Source: Rhizomys pruinosus (lineage: Eukaryota; Chordata; Mammalia; Rodentia; Spalacidae). From it: 64,000 bases of DNA. How positions within the stretch are numbered: position 1 is the stretch's first letter; the number at the start of each line of letters is the position of its first letter. Shown one piece after another: positions 1 to 10,915 of this stretch. A model generated the notes under the pieces. The model worked only from the letters and a program-made list of their open reading frames with translations. It made no database searches and was not told the DNA's origin. Both the position numbers and the translations under genes were made by a program. The stretch is taken from the NCBI GenBank assembly GCA_009823505.1, contig VZQC01001595.1:3493454-3557453 (forward strand), in the 5' to 3' direction.

Positions 1-480
1 ATCCATGCCACTATTGCACCAGTGGGCATATCTTGTCAGGCCGGTTGTTGAATTACCCAGAATCCACAACTCTTCAGCGCTAGGGATTATGAGTTTTTTT
101 AGTAGCATTCTCATATTCACTTGCAGAACTATGAAAGTTAGCCAACAGAGATAAAGCTTTGAAGTCAGTCAGTATCACCTTGATTTCTCCTTGAGTTTTT
201 TTTATGGTTCATATTTGTAGTGTCTTTAGCATTAGGATTTTACCATCAAAATCAAATGAGTAACCAAGTGCAGATTCAAGGTTGAGTATACTTTTTATAT
301 CTATGTAGCTCCTGGTCAACACTTGCAAGAGAGGGAGCCCATCTCTGGCATTGCGCTTTTAGTTTTCCCATAGACTGGTTGGTGATAACCATATTTCTAA
401 TTAATTACTAGAATCTTTGTTGGTATTATATCAGTTCTTATGATTTGTAAACTTGTCCAAATAGCTAAGGAAATTTATGT
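1..480 (-). mobile_element. L1 3'-UTR remnant
   Basis: This stretch shares an interrupted colinear match with about 23,795-24,190 in the same orientation; for example the motif atttgtagtgtctttagc occurs in both. A third relative lies at about 11,800-12,120, inside an L1 whose ORF2 end is recognisable on the minus strand. By that link I assign it to an old L1 3' UTR read on the minus strand. No coding part is visible and the element continues off the left edge of the window. The exact right boundary is uncertain. Confidence 0.5.
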
Positions 481-542
481 AAATGAGACATTAGCTTTTA
501 CATTTTTCCATTTGTTTTAATCTTGCATATAGACAAAATGAT

Positions 543-548
<6 letters not shown>

Positions 549-573
<25 letters not shown>
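549..573. repeat. (TA)n microsatellite
   Basis: About 25 bases of uninterrupted TA alternation lie in AT-rich sequence. Confidence 0.9.
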
Positions 574-2529
574 TACTGTCTTAAGTTAAATTAAAATAAC
601 ACTATAAGAATTAATCTTTGCTTAGATTTAAATTATATTATTTGTTATCCTAATCCTCATCTTAGTTCTTCATTAAATTTTTAATGTTCTAAATTTAAGG
701 CTTAAATTCATTATATATACTGTTAACACTCAAGTTTAGTTCATAGAATATTTTGACCAGTATATTATGTTTCTAAATACCTTTGTTTAGGAAACATTCC
801 TCATACACCTGGTCCTATAAATCCAGGTTTATGTTTGAAAGGCATGTAAAATGATTAACAAAATGGAAGTTTTAGCTTACCTATTTATTTCATAATTGAA
901 GTGCTTTTTTCTGTTACCATACATTATTACCTATATCCCCATGTTTAATTTAAATTCCTTTTGCTTTTCTGTTTACTTTTAAAGAACCTGGGATAGCTGA
1001 AATTTATTTTGACTTTGGACTTCTTAAATCTGCCCACACATTCTTGAATTATACTCACATCCTTATCTTTGTGATTTTGCCATACTTAATCCTCTTAGAA
1101 AGATTCACATTATATTCAAATAATTTACTGGGTAACTCATATTTTATTTTCATGGCTATAGTTTATTTCTTTGCCCTCATTATTATCTTAGAAACTGCCA
1201 GCTTCCAGTTTTGCTATAGACATCCTGCCAATGTGTTCTTGCCTACCGGTTGTCTGAGCTTGCTGATGCATACTTTTTTAAAGCATATTTTCTTGGTCCT
1301 TTTATTCTCTTCTAACTCATGATCATTATCGAGTAAATTGCCTTCCACTATTACATTTTCAGCATATGAAATATAGGTAATGAAAAACTTTGCTAGCATT
1401 TGGTCATCTGTTTTGAAATTCAGTGTCTTTAGAAAAGTTTTAGAAGCTAAAAACATTCTTCTTCTTTCAGTTTGCCAAGTTACCTTAAAACTAAGTGATC
1501 CATATTTCAAAATATATTTAAATAATTACAGATGAGGTATTTCTTGACACATTTCTGTAAGCCTAAACTCCAAAATATTTACACTGTGTTTTAAGGCTCT
1601 TTTTTATTTTTAAGAACTTACCAAAGTAATTTTAAGTTACTTTGGTAAACTAATAGAAATAGTTAATTGTTCTTTAGTTTTATTCTTTATTAAGTATGAA
1701 AGCTCATTGGGATTTTTAGTCAGTCAGCACTTTTCAGAATTGCTCTTTATAATCGTAATAGAGTTTTCAGGGCAGTGCTGCTTTGACCACATAACATGTT
1801 CTGGGTAATGAGGCCTGCACAGCCCTATTTATTTTAGTTGTAATAACTGACCTTATTTTCAAAAACTACCAAATACATTTAGGAAACATATTGTGTCAAG
1901 AGACAAAATCACCATGAATCAGCTTAAAAAACTATGCTACATTTCTCTTTCTAGAGGTGCTCAACTGATTCTGTAACACGGGACGAGTTAACAGTCAACT
2001 TCACCAACAGGAAAGGACTTAAGCCAAAAATACAGAAGCAAAAGTGGATCGGTCATTACAAATGTATTTTCCTTTTTCTTACATGGTTAAAGCAATAGGT
2101 TTTCCTGATGCATTGAGTCAGGCTATCTGAAATCTCCTGTTTTTGTTTTTGTTTGCAGAATTCTTACCCACTATAAAATCAGTCTGAAAACATGACACTA
2201 ATCACAAAACTTCCCATTTTTAGGCGAACTGATTGATGTGGACTAGTGTGGGAGGTCTGACAGAAACAATAGTGTTTCATAGATTTTTATATTGAATTCA
2301 GAAGAGAATCTTTGATAAAAGGCATTCATTATTAATTAACCTTAATATACTAGATGTTATGAAGATACTAATATCAGCTACAATATTATTGCCTAGATAT
2401 GTTGTGGTCCAAAATTCTTGAAAGCGTGACTTAAAATGATTTTATTAAACTTTATTCACATGTTCCTTGAAAATATCCAATAATTTTTTTATGCTTTAAA
2501 ATTCTCCTTGTGATCTAGAGTGAGTGAAT

Positions 2530-2530
<1 letters not shown>
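574..2530. other. No recognised gene or repeat
   Basis: AT-rich DNA in which I recognise no gene or repeat family. It holds a minus-strand ORF at 1214-1510 (98 codons, Lys/Glu-rich, no family recognised) and a small perfect hairpin with 12-bp arms at 1618-1629 and 1637-1648. Neither is enough to call a gene. Confidence 0.5.

Positions 2531-2564
<34 letters not shown>
2531..2564. repeat. (GT)n microsatellite
   Basis: About 17 GT units in a row, preceded by related gagt/gaat units. Confidence 0.95.
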
Positions 2565-2565
<1 letters not shown>

Positions 2566-3380
2566 AAACAAATGCTGAAAATTACAATGTAAACTATAGC
2601 AAAGAAAATTACGTTATTTTCATGAGTACTCAAGGTTCTACTTTCTGTTGGACATGCAGACTATATGAGAAACTTATATTATTTAAATAGAATTTGTTTC
2701 CTAAGTTTTGATAAAAGAAACAAATTGGAATATCCTAAATGAATCACAAGTACAAGAAGGATGTCAGGAAAGATAATCAAGTTAATTGGTTAATAACTAT
2801 GAGCTACACTGATAAAGGGCTTTTTCCATATTCCTGAAGATATAGTGAAACTGCTTGTTAATATCAAGTGATCAGTCAAGAGGTATCTGCTTATAAGTGA
2901 ACTTTCTAGATTATTAGTCTTCACCAATTTAATAGCACATCTCCTTCTAGATTGTTCTTTATACTAAGACTTTACACCCTTCATATATCCTACTCTTATC
3001 TGATGGCAATGTACCCTCAATAGAAACAAATAATGCTGTCCTTCCCCCATCTACATTCTATAAACATTCTCTTGGCTGCAAATACATTCCCAGCCATTGT
3101 TTACATGGGCTGTTGGGATTGTAGATCTTGTCTCAAGATTGGTCCTTTTCTAGCTATGGTCCATAATAACTCAATAAATGCTTCATTTCAGAAAAGTATT
3201 GCCTCTCAATAGTTTTGTTTGATAAGTATAATATAAGGAATTCTGAATGAACATTTAAAAAAATGTCCCACAACATAATGTTGGTTCCAAGTCTCTTAAA
3301 AACAGCAAGAAAAAAGAAACTTGTATTAAGTAATATTTTAAAAATATTATTTAATAAAATAATAATATTTTATTAAAACA
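2565..3380. other. No recognised feature
   Basis: AT-rich sequence with only short broken ORFs; I see no repeat family that I can name. Confidence 0.5.
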
Positions 3381-3396
3381 TTAAAAATGAACTTCA

Positions 3397-3627
3397 GGGG
3401 CTGGAAAGTTGGCTCAAAGGTAAGAACATTGGGTATTCTTCCAGAAGCCCCAGGTTCAAATCCTAACACCTAGATGGCATCTAACAACTGTTAGTAACTC
3501 CATTTCCAGGGTATCCAAGGTTTAGTCTATCCTCTGGAGGGACTTCATGACATGGGTGCACAAACATATGTGAAGGTAATATATACATGTATTTAAAATA
3601 AAAATAATAATCAGTAATTTTTTTAAA
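3397..3627 (+). mobile_element. B2: B2 SINE (old)
   Basis: It starts with the tRNA-derived head ggggctggaaagttggctca, then a degraded B box (ggttcaaatcc), the B2 body (ctccatttccaggg) and an A/T-rich tail. It is flanked by a 14-bp target-site duplication with one mismatch (3381-3394 ttaaaaatgaactt; 3628-3641 ttaaaattgaactt), so it arrived by L1-type target-primed insertion. It is well diverged from B2 copies elsewhere in the window. Non-autonomous, no protein. Confidence 0.9.
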
Positions 3628-3713
3628 TTAAAATTGAACTTTAGCAGACAATAATGCATGCAATCGTTCTACTCAGCCTAAAGCTTCACTTCTCCTGTAA
3701 AAATATGTGTGCT

Positions 3714-3715
<2 letters not shown>

Positions 3716-3753
<38 letters not shown>

Positions 3754-3797
3754 TTTTTTGTCTTTTCGAGGCAGGGTCTCCCTGTAGCCACCACAAT
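3716..3797 (-). mobile_element. B1: B1 SINE fragment with long poly-T
   Basis: A run of 36 T at 3716-3751 is followed by gtcttttcgaggcagggtct and ccctgtag, which is the reverse complement of a B1 3' end and its poly-A tail. The rest of B1 is missing, so this is a 5'-truncated insertion on the minus strand. Confidence 0.7.
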
Positions 3798-4800
3798 ATG
3801 GGTGCTCTTGCAGGAGACAAGAAAGGTGCCTTTAAATGCTATTGAAGAGATTTCCTATGTTGAATTTTTCAATATACAGTTTTAGTAATACCTGAAAGCT
3901 TTAAAGCTCAATAAATTCCCTACTTCATTGAGGACAGAGCCTCAGAGACAGACAGGCTCACAGGAAAAATGCGATCTGGTACTTTTCTCACTCGCTCTTT
4001 AAATCTTGATTGTATATTGGAAGCAATATTGCTGTAGACCCACTAGAATTGTTTCCTGTTTCTAACTGCTTCTACCCAGGTGTCTGCCACCATGTAATCT
4101 AATAAATGACTAAAGCTTGTGTTAAGAAATTCTGTATTTGTGAAATTTACTTGCAAAGCATGGTTTCCTGAAAGGTTTTAAAGAGTAAAGCATGATATTC
4201 TGTGAGCAGAAGGATAATAAAGAAGCTTTCAAGAAACTGCTGAATTTGCTATCTTGATAAAATGTGGGATTGCTTAACAATTAATCTAAATTAAGCAGCT
4301 GTTTCATGGTGCATTGTGCTAATGTTGCTTCAGAATTGTAAGTAGTTGATGAGATAAATGGATGAGAAGGAAACAATATAATTTCATGTTTCTACAGCAA
4401 TTCATTTTCTGATTATTTTAAATAACTACTGCTCTTGCAACTGGTAGTAACTAGAAATAAAAATGATAAATCAAAAATTGTTAAATAAATAGTAAAGAAG
4501 AAAATAATTATAACAGAAAATGTTTTGTGGGTTTTTTTAAATTAAAAATCATCCTGATACATCAGTAAGTCATGTATAACACCCCCAAAGTAATTCCAGT
4601 GTTTCTCATGACAGCTTTCTGTAGAAACTAAGACACATAAAAGAACAAATTGTGGATATATGATGTTTTCAATATTATAGAAACTAATATTCCACAAGAT
4701 GAGAAAAAAAGCAGGCCTACAGAATGTTAATTTGGGTATTTAAGATTTAGCAATAGATGTGTAATTTTTCATGCGATTTTGGAGTTAATACATTACCCTC
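3798..4800. other. No recognised feature
   Basis: AT-rich DNA without a recognisable gene or repeat family. Confidence 0.5.
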
Positions 4801-4824
4801 TGGCTTTTTACACCAATTACTATA

Positions 4825-5071
4825 TATTTATTTCCCCCCCCTCCCCATGTAAATTCCCTCCTTCTTCCACAGTTTGAGTACCCCAATTTTCCCCATGATA
4901 ATACCAGTCCCCTGCCCCTGTCCAATTACTTTTTACCCTTTACCCACATGGTTCCTTGTATATCCTTTCCTCCTCCCTTCCCACATGAATAATCAGGTTT
5001 CCACATTTTCCCCTTGGTTTAATCTGTTTATTTGCTTGCCTTCACCCTCTCTATAATTCTTTCTTTTCCTC
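4825..5071. repeat. Pyrimidine-rich tract, possibly an old L1 3' end
   Basis: C/T-rich sequence that resembles minus-strand L1 3' tails elsewhere here (CCCC-rich after an A/T stretch), but too diverged to assign firmly. Confidence 0.3.
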
Positions 5072-5086
5072 TATACTTCCTTTCCA

Positions 5087-5279
5087 GCCAGGCATGGTGG
5101 TACACACATTTAATCCTAGCACTTGGGAGACAGAGAGGCAGGTGGATCTTTGTGAGTTCAAGGCCAGCCTGGTCTACAGAGAGAGTTACAGGACAGCTGA
5201 AGCTACAGGGAGGCCCTGTCTCAAAAAGACCAAAAATAAATAAATAAATAAATAAACAAACAAACAAATAAATAAATAA
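5087..5279 (+). mobile_element. B1: B1 SINE
   Basis: A full 7SL-derived B1: gccaggcatggtggtacaca at the 5' end, then ggccagcctggtctacagag and ccctgtctcaaaaagacc, and a (TAAA/CAAA)n tail. It is flanked by a perfect 15-bp target-site duplication, tatacttcctttcca, at 5072-5086 and 5280-5294, so it is a single fairly young insertion. Confidence 0.97.
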
Positions 5280-5324
5280 TATACTTCCTTTCCATTTTCC
5301 TGGCTCCTGTTCTTAACTCAAAAT

Positions 5325-6235
5325 ATATGTTCATCATCATTAATAATTAAGGAAATGCAAATTAAAACCACCCTCAGATACCATCTCACTCCAGTACAGC
5401 TAGCTAAGATCAAGAAAAAAGACAACAGATGCTGGAGGGGTTGTGGGGAAAGGGGAACACTAATCCACTGCTGGTGGGAATGTAAACTTGTACAACCACT
5501 ATGGAAAGCAGTGTGGAGAACCCTTAAAAGACTCGGAATGAGCTTACCATCTGACCCAGTCAAACCACTTCTGGGTATATACTCCAAAGACTCATCCTAC
5601 CACAAAGATACATGCACATCCATGTTTATTGCAACTCTCTTCACAATAGCAAAGAGCTGGAACCAAACCAAATGCCCCTCAACAGACAAGTAGATGACAA
5701 AAATGTGGTACATCTACACAATGGAGTACTATTCAGCAGTAAAGAAAGATGGCATTATGAACTTTGCAGGTAAATTCATGGAGCAAATGCCATTATGCTG
5801 AGTGAAGTAAAACAGTCCCAGAAAGACAAACTGAGAATGGTTTCCCTCATTTGTGGATGCTAACACCAAATCTCCCAGCTGAGCAACAGTATGGTTATAT
5901 TTTTGTTTATCTGAAAGCAACTATGTTGGTATAATGTGAATCTCTCAATGGGCTCTGGAATCCACCCACCAATTATTTTCAGACTCTGTAATTACTGTAT
6001 ATAGGTGGAGAGTATGTATCAATATTTTAGAGTAATATGAAATTAACGGAGGAAACTGTGAATTCCTAAACATAAAAAAACATTTGTGAGAGGGATGCAG
6101 GATAGATATGGCAGAATGCATGATTTGGGATGGGATGGGATGAGATGAGGGGAAGGGATAGGGGAATATGCCTAAACAGAAATGAAAAATGATGTGTGAA
6201 ATACACAAAACATCAGTAAATAAATTAAAAAATAT
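5325..6235 (+). mobile_element. L1: L1 fragment: ORF2 C-terminus and short 3' UTR
   Basis: A 5'-truncated L1. The reading frame at 5355-5693 encodes the conserved ORF2 C-terminal Cys/His segment ([20 protein letters not shown]), followed by [13 protein letters not shown] and a broken continuation. From about 5,700 on, the DNA matches the end of ORF2 (ggagtactattcagcagtaa) and a 3' end with gaaatacacaaaacatcagt just before an A-rich tail. It lacks the endonuclease and reverse transcriptase parts, so it is dead. Confidence 0.9.
5355..5693 (+). pseudogene. L1 ORF2 protein, C-terminal remnant
   Basis: About 112 codons of the L1 ORF2 C-terminal domain, including the cysteine-rich motif at residues 28-45 of this frame. 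In intact L1 this domain binds RNA and is needed for retrotransposition. The frame stops at CPSTDK, where related copies continue with [14 protein letters not shown] (seen at 26,207-26,692). It is a fragment, not a gene; the ATG is an internal methionine. Confidence 0.85.
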
Positions 6236-7900
6236 ACACTCACATATAAGGGATAGATGCTAAGATCTGCAAATGAGGGGGGAGTATACATTGCTTGCTT
6301 TTCTGAGTTACTTCACTTTATTATAACACTTACTAGTTCCAACAACTTTATTGATAATTTCATAATTTCGTGACCCCCCTGAAAAATACAAATACAACAT
6401 CTGAACATGAGTGCATACATATACCTGTAGTCTATATTACAAGGAACATAGCGCCAGAGAGGAGAAACCTCCATGTTCCTGATTAGAGTGTTCAAAGAGA
6501 CTCCCAATATAAAACTGACTATTGCCACAGCTTTTCTTTACTTCCCAGAACATGAAGGTAAGACTCTATTGCTGAAGAGAGGCCATACTTTGGGCATAAG
6601 ACTTGGAACAATCAAACTGGAACTGACCTGGAAGCTTTCCCCCTAAATAGTTCTAGAGGATACTATGCAAGCTGCTAAGAGAAAATCAATCAAGTGTCCA
6701 ACCCAGCTCTAAAGTGTAACAAGCACAAAAAACAACCCATCAAACTATCTCTATTGGTGTAGCAGTAACACTTTTATCTGGGGGGTAATCAATAGTATGC
6801 AATTGGACATAAAGCCCTCTCAGTGGGAAAGAACTCATGAGTGGCATGGGTGGCACTGTAAATATAGCCAAATACACATGACTGGAGATGTCATTGATTC
6901 CAGACAGAATCCAATCTCTCACATATCTCTAGAAAATTGAATTTTTTCACTGTGTGCTAAATATTGATACTTACATTTTCAGAAAAGGATATCATACACC
7001 AGTCATCAAATAAGCTTTTGGAAGGGACAAAGTCTATTTAAGGATTCCACATCTGATCACATACAACAAATATGTCTGGGAGATGCACAGCCTTAAGTGA
7101 CATATTTACAGTGGAATCTTCTCAAGTCTCTAGAATATAGCAGAAAAGGAGGTAGAGAGAATACTAATATATCCCTCAGCTCTCTCAAGTGAGGCTTCCT
7201 CATAAAATTGAGTGTGATACACACATAGGCCACAACTGGCCAGCATTTAGAGAATAAGAGACAGTAGAGTGCATGAACCTGGATAGGACTCCTATACTAA
7301 ACTTCACCCATTCATGGTTCAGGGACCATTGTGGGAGAGGGGGTGAAAAGAATGTAAGAGCCAGGGTTGGTATATGAACATAAGGAAGCAGAGACTTCAG
7401 GTCTCCTGGGAACTTACAAAAATGGTGACAGAATACCCGAGACCCAATCAGACAAAAAACCCAAACTGTAACTTGGTAAATGGGCAGCAGGCCCCAACCC
7501 CAGCGGAGGAACTATTGGCAATGAATTACTGCAGGGTGAGGAAGAGTAGATAATTTTAAGAGAGTGACTCTAGATACGCTAACTAAATTCCAGTGGATGA
7601 AATTGCGCCAAAGGACTTCTGGGTACAAAGGCTTGACAGGAAAGGATTTAACATATACAACACAATGCATGAAATCCAACGGCGGTCTTTAGGGGGCAAA
7701 GATGAGGGAGGGAGTCTAAATTTGATCGGTTTATTATTTGAAGTGCACAAAATCTCAGAAAACAATTTTAAAAGATTTTTCATTAACTGTGCATGTGGAT
7801 CTTATCTGTTACTTGAGCACTATAGAGGCAAAGCCTCAGGATGATAGTTCAAGTCAAGCTTGGACTATGTTGTAAGAACCTGTTTCAAAATAAATTAAAA
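6236..7900 (+). mobile_element. L1: L1 with inverted 5' piece (3' UTR sense)
   Basis: From about 6,380 to 7,900 the plus strand looks like a long L1 3' UTR; its second half (7,270-7,880) is related to 13,250-13,920, and it ends in an A-rich tail. The 130 bp before it (6,240-6,370) are the end of L1 ORF2 read on the opposite strand (gagttacttcactttattat resembles the reverse complement of the ORF2 end). A 5' piece inverted against a sense 3' piece is the signature of twin priming. The link between the two parts is inferred from adjacency. Confidence 0.65.
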
Positions 7901-8430
7901 AAACAAAAGATTAAATGTTGAATTTTTAACAAAATACATATTTTTTATTGCTTCTTTGGTCAGATTGATGTTTTACACATTATCTAATGGTTATTCTTAA
8001 TTTTGAAATACTATTGAAAGCTTATGAATTGAGAAAAGTAGTTGCTTTAGAATTGATTTAGAAGTCCCTTACCATTGTTCTAATCTGAATCATTCTTTTG
8101 TCTCAGAACTATGCAATTTATTCTTCCTTTGTTCGTTTCTGGCATTAAAAGAGGTCTTGTGAATTGTTTGAAAAGAGAAAGATTACCTTATTGCTCCCAA
8201 AGTTTAAGAAAACAATGAAATTTTGTGTGCATTCATACATAAATAAATTTAAGATAATTTATGTTGTTTAGATCTAGTTGTAGCTTTACTGAATGAGCTG
8301 AATATCTCATTTGTACTTTACACAATATAGACTATCAAAAAACCAATATGTAATATGGCAGAAACATCCCATTCAACAAATATATCTTGGTGCATTTCAT
8401 AATTGTGCTTTTCAGACTTTGCAAAGAATA
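7901..8430. other. No recognised feature
   Basis: AT-rich sequence; nothing recognised. Confidence 0.5.
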
Positions 8431-8790
8431 TAGGGCTGGAAAGACGTATCCGCAGATTATGCACTTGCAATGGAAGTATGAGAACCAGAATTTGGATCCC
8501 CAGAACCCTCATAAAGTCCAGGCGGGCCTGGCAGCATGTCTCTAATTCCAGACTAGAAGGCAGAGACAGGATATCTGAATGCAAATTAGTTTGAAAGATT
8601 AGCATTATCTTTGAGATACATCCATATCTGGATATCACTGAGAGTCTCTGCCTCCACAGATAAAGTGGAAGAGCCACTGAGATGGTATCCCAACATCAGC
8701 TTCAGACTCTCCATGCACAGATGCACATATGTATATTTGCTCCCATGCATGCAAACATACACAAATACATGGATGCACACACATATATGA
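8431..8790 (+). mobile_element. Composite tRNA/B1-type SINE (B4-like), degraded
   Basis: It begins gggctggaaagacgtatccg, a tRNA-type SINE head, and continues with a B1-like segment (ctctaattccagactagaag, then ggcagagacagg). This is the order of B4/ID-B1 dimeric SINEs of rodents. A tail rich in atgcacacac follows. A related element on the other strand lies at 42,835-43,060. The family name is inferred. Confidence 0.5.
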
Positions 8791-9870
8791 AAATTGGAAA
8801 AAATAGCAGACCATATACAATTTAATTTATTTTACTCCTTAGCTTTTGCAAGATGTTCTAATATCAAAACAGGGAATCCTTTTCGACTGTGTTATGTACC
8901 ATCATTCTATTCACGAAGTTCAGTGCTATAAAGGTTTCTGTGAATCAAGGATACATGAACTTTGAAAAGGGATAAAGTAAAGCATGATGAAGATGAGATG
9001 GTAATTTATTTTTCTTCAGCTTTCAAGATTACCCAGAGACAAAGCTCAATAGAAAATTTCAAAACTTTGACTTTTGGTTCCATGCTAGGTTGCATTTCTA
9101 ATATTTTCTCTTTCTGTGGTGGTCAGTTCATCATATTAACTTGATAATTGTCAAATGAATTTGAGTCTTTTAGTCTTCTATTCATTTCTGTAATCTATTT
9201 TATTTAATGATGGGTAAGGAAATTGATACTGTTAAATTAGGTTAACTGAGTTTGCAGACTGAATCTCTCCTCATTTGTTTCCATATATTTATTCATAGCA
9301 TCAATAAAAACTACCTAGTTTTCTTCACAGCCTATTTCATATAACTACAATCCTTAATTAACTTAGAATTTAAGGCTTTACAGAGATATTTTAGGTATAA
9401 TTATGCCACTACAGTCTTTTTCTTACTATTTGTTTAATTTTTATACTTTTAGAACAGCTATAAAAAGCCTTTTATTTCACTTTTTCATTTTGGTACACAG
9501 CATGTCTAGTGTCAATCATATAGGTCTACAGACAGATTGATGAGTGGTTAATTATACTTCTCCAAAGGTATAGTTTCATGTTTATCAAAAGAACTTGATG
9601 AATCCAATTTTAATGAAAATTTAGCACATTCTAAAGCATACAGCATTCCTGAAAATATATACTTTTTTTCCTGACATGTGCATGAAAACACAACTCAGAA
9701 GATCCAGGAGCTATCATTTGATAGTTGGGTTGGATATAACTACCATAAAGAGCTGAATAAGAAGCAAATTTATAAAGGGAAAATTGCTAATGTATATCAC
9801 CTAACAAAAAGTTTGAATGAGTTGTAAATATTTGGAAAAAGCCATTTCTATATTTTTAAAAAAATTATTG
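8791..9870. other. No recognised feature
   Basis: AT-rich DNA with only short ORFs; no repeat family recognised. Confidence 0.5.
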
Positions 9871-10093
9871 TTGCCATTTATTTTATTAAGTTATTTATTA
9901 TTTTTATGTGTATGAGTGTACTGCCTGCATGTAGGTTGGTGCACCTGTGTTGTGCAATGCAAGAGGACATCAGATTACCCAGGAACTGTAGTCAAAGATG
10001 GTTCTTAGCCACCTTGTGGGCGCTGGGAATCGAACCCCGGTCCTCTTCAAGAGCAGTTGGTGCTCTAAACCGCTGAGCCATCTCTCCAGCCCC
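9871..10093 (-). mobile_element. B2: B2 SINE
   Basis: The reverse complement reads as a complete B2: the head (ggggctggagagatggctca) ends at 10093, and the B box is ggttcgattcccagcgccca. The tail lies at the left as an A/T-rich stretch. The central part contains the gcattgcacaacac variant typical of this genome. Confidence 0.92.
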
Positions 10094-10418
10094 ATGACTT
10101 TAAAACAGAAATGTTAAATTCAACTCTTTCCACACATGACCCCAATTTTATTCTCTTCAGTTTATGGGTTATCTTTATAATTTTGTTAAATTTGGTTAGA
10201 GTCAGCTTGTGTTGTTTATTTGGGGATATTGTTTTGCTGGCTCAAAAGACAGTGCACAGTCTAGAAGGACTTTACCCAAACAGGTTATGTGATCCAAGTG
10301 TTCACTCACATCTTTCTAGCAAGGTTGTTGTGTGGACGTGGCCCAGTGATGGTGGAGGCACTTCATGAGAAGTTGCAGGCATACATGACATCCTCTCAAC
10401 TGCCTCTTGTATCAAAGT
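10094..10418. other. No recognised feature
   Basis: Sequence between a B2 and a B1; short ORFs only. Confidence 0.5.
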
Positions 10419-10428
10419 ATTCTTTCTA

Positions 10429-10588
10429 AAAAGCCAGGCATGGTGGCGTACACCTTTAAAACTAGCACTTGGGAGGCAGAGGAAGGCGGATCTCTGTGAA
10501 TTCAAGGCCAGCCTGGTCTACAGAGTGAGTTCCAGGACAGCTGGCACTGCAGGGAGACCCTCTCTCAAAAACAAACAAACAAACAAAA
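10429..10588 (+). mobile_element. B1: B1 SINE
   Basis: Complete B1 (gccaggcatggtggcgtaca to ccctctctcaaaaacaaaca) with a 10-bp target-site duplication, attctttcta, at 10419-10428 and 10589-10598. Confidence 0.95.
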
Positions 10589-10915
10589 ATTCTTTCTATG
10601 GGGAAAATAAAACTGACCACAGAAAGACCACCTCCAGTTTCAATAATTACACTGCAAAAGTCTGTTTACAAGGAGTTTACAACCTACAGCCTATTTCATG
10701 AAGTATGATACACAGTCAATGTGTGTTGTTTGATAGGTAATTAAATTTGTGAAATCTCAGGAAAAGTTTACAAAACTAAGTTCTATAGTAATACAAAAGG
10801 AAGAGAATTGTTGGCTGCAAATAAACTAAACATGCAAATATAGGCATAGACTGGGAGGGATGTCAGCTTTTTATATTGGAGAGTCAGAATTTTTTTCGAA
10901 GTATATAAAGTAGAA
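10589..10915. other. No recognised feature
   Basis: Short stretch between a B1 and the L1 starting near 10,916; nothing recognised. Confidence 0.5.
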
